Assembly (NCBI GenBank): GCA_947490035.1
Contig: CANLGS010000258.1
Coordinates: 1 to 6,415 of the forward strand
Direction of reading: 5' to 3'
Length of the DNA: 6,415 nt
From: Gemmataceae bacterium
GTDB taxonomy: Bacteria; Planctomycetota; Planctomycetia; Gemmatales; Gemmataceae
The position numbers and the translations under genes are program-made. Numbering within the stretch: the first letter of the stretch is position 1; each line of letters starts with the position of its first letter. Under the pieces are notes generated by a model that worked only from the letters and a program-made list of their open reading frames with translations, searched no databases and was not told the origin of the DNA. Below, piece after piece: positions 6,079 to 6,415 of this stretch.

Positions 6079-6415
6079 ATGAGCGCTGAAGAAGACTCGA
6101 GTGGCTCATGCCCCCCGCTCGCCAACACCGAAGAGGCGCCCCCGCCGCCGCTGTTGCGGACGCTCGCGCCTTTGCTGCGCGGTCTCGAACGCCCGCTGCG
6201 CGCGTGGCTCGACACCCGCCGCAAGTTCCCGCTCTCCATGATGCAGCGCGCCGAACTCGAAGGACTCGCGGACGACCTCAAGCGGCAGGCCGAAACGCTC
6301 GATGTGGAGAAGCCGCTGCTCGTCGTGATGCTCATGGGCGGCACCGGTGTGGGCAAGTCCACGCTGCTCAACGCGCTCGCGGGCGGGCCGATCGCGCAAG
6401 CATCGTTCACGCGCC
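6079..6415 (+). CDS. Second P-loop GTPase, 3' end cut by window edge
   Basis: The frame from the ATG at 6079 is open for 112 codons to the right edge. The first 30 residues are acidic and Pro-rich. A helical, Arg-rich stretch (about 31-78) follows. VVMLMGGTGVGKSTLLNALA (82-101) is a beta strand plus P-loop with Lys93 and Ser94. FTR (110-112) lies at the G2 position and repeats the FTR of the preceding GTPase; both proteins also carry LADDL(K/R) upstream of the P-loop (63-67 here, 13-17 there). The two are therefore probably paralogues in one operon. GGAG at 6064-6067, 11 nt before the ATG, is a weak ribosome binding site. The upstream frame runs into palindromic repeat, which favours this ATG. 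G3, G4 and any membrane segment lie outside the window, so the class is uncertain. Confidence 0.8.
   Translation, partial: MSAEEDSSGSCPPLANTEEAPPPPLLRTLAPLLRGLERPLRAWLDTRRKFPLSMMQRAELEGLADDLKRQAETLDVEKPLLVVMLMGGTGVGKSTLLNALAGGPIAQASFTR

Overview
The window is dense, GC-rich bacterial DNA with every recognised gene on the + strand. LPS-core-type kinase genes, a planctomycete-looking pair of large membrane-associated P-loop GTPases, weak Shine-Dalgarno use and palindromic filler in the intergenic gaps suggest a Gemmata-like planctomycete (Gemmataceae). That placement rests on gene content and style recalled from memory, not on a database match.

Layout. (1) 2-2667 is a lipopolysaccharide-type envelope cluster. 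It starts with the C-terminal part of a divergent kinase-fold protein, which overlaps by ATGA a well-preserved WaaP/RfaP-family sugar kinase. After a 168-bp gap comes a GT4 glycosyltransferase resembling WaaG. Together they plausibly build and phosphorylate an LPS core oligosaccharide. (2) 2838-3959 is a complete glycine oxidase (ThiO), the enzyme that makes the imine used for the thiamine thiazole ring; no other thi gene is in view. (3) 4077-6415 carries two tandem, apparently paralogous P-loop GTPases. The first is complete (632 aa, with a hydrophobic hairpin near the C-terminus). The second runs off the right edge just after its P-loop.

Each of the four intergenic gaps longer than 100 bp (1330-1497, 2668-2837, 3960-4076, 5976-6078) is largely filled by a different inverted-repeat element of about 100-145 bp. 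The first is a nested double palindrome, the second a 44-bp perfect hairpin built from 9-bp units, the third an inverted array of heptamers, and the fourth a 136-bp near-palindrome that supplies the last codons and stop of the first GTPase. Two of the genes after these elements (thiO and the first GTPase) lack a Shine-Dalgarno sequence and instead have a -10-like hexamer exactly 6 nt before the ATG, the arrangement expected for leaderless mRNAs.

The most interesting items are the tandem GTPase pair with non-canonical G3/G4 motifs, the repeat-encoded protein tail, the matched leaderless-type starts and the one-palindrome-per-gap pattern. No tRNA, rRNA, CRISPR array, transposase or integrase gene was seen.
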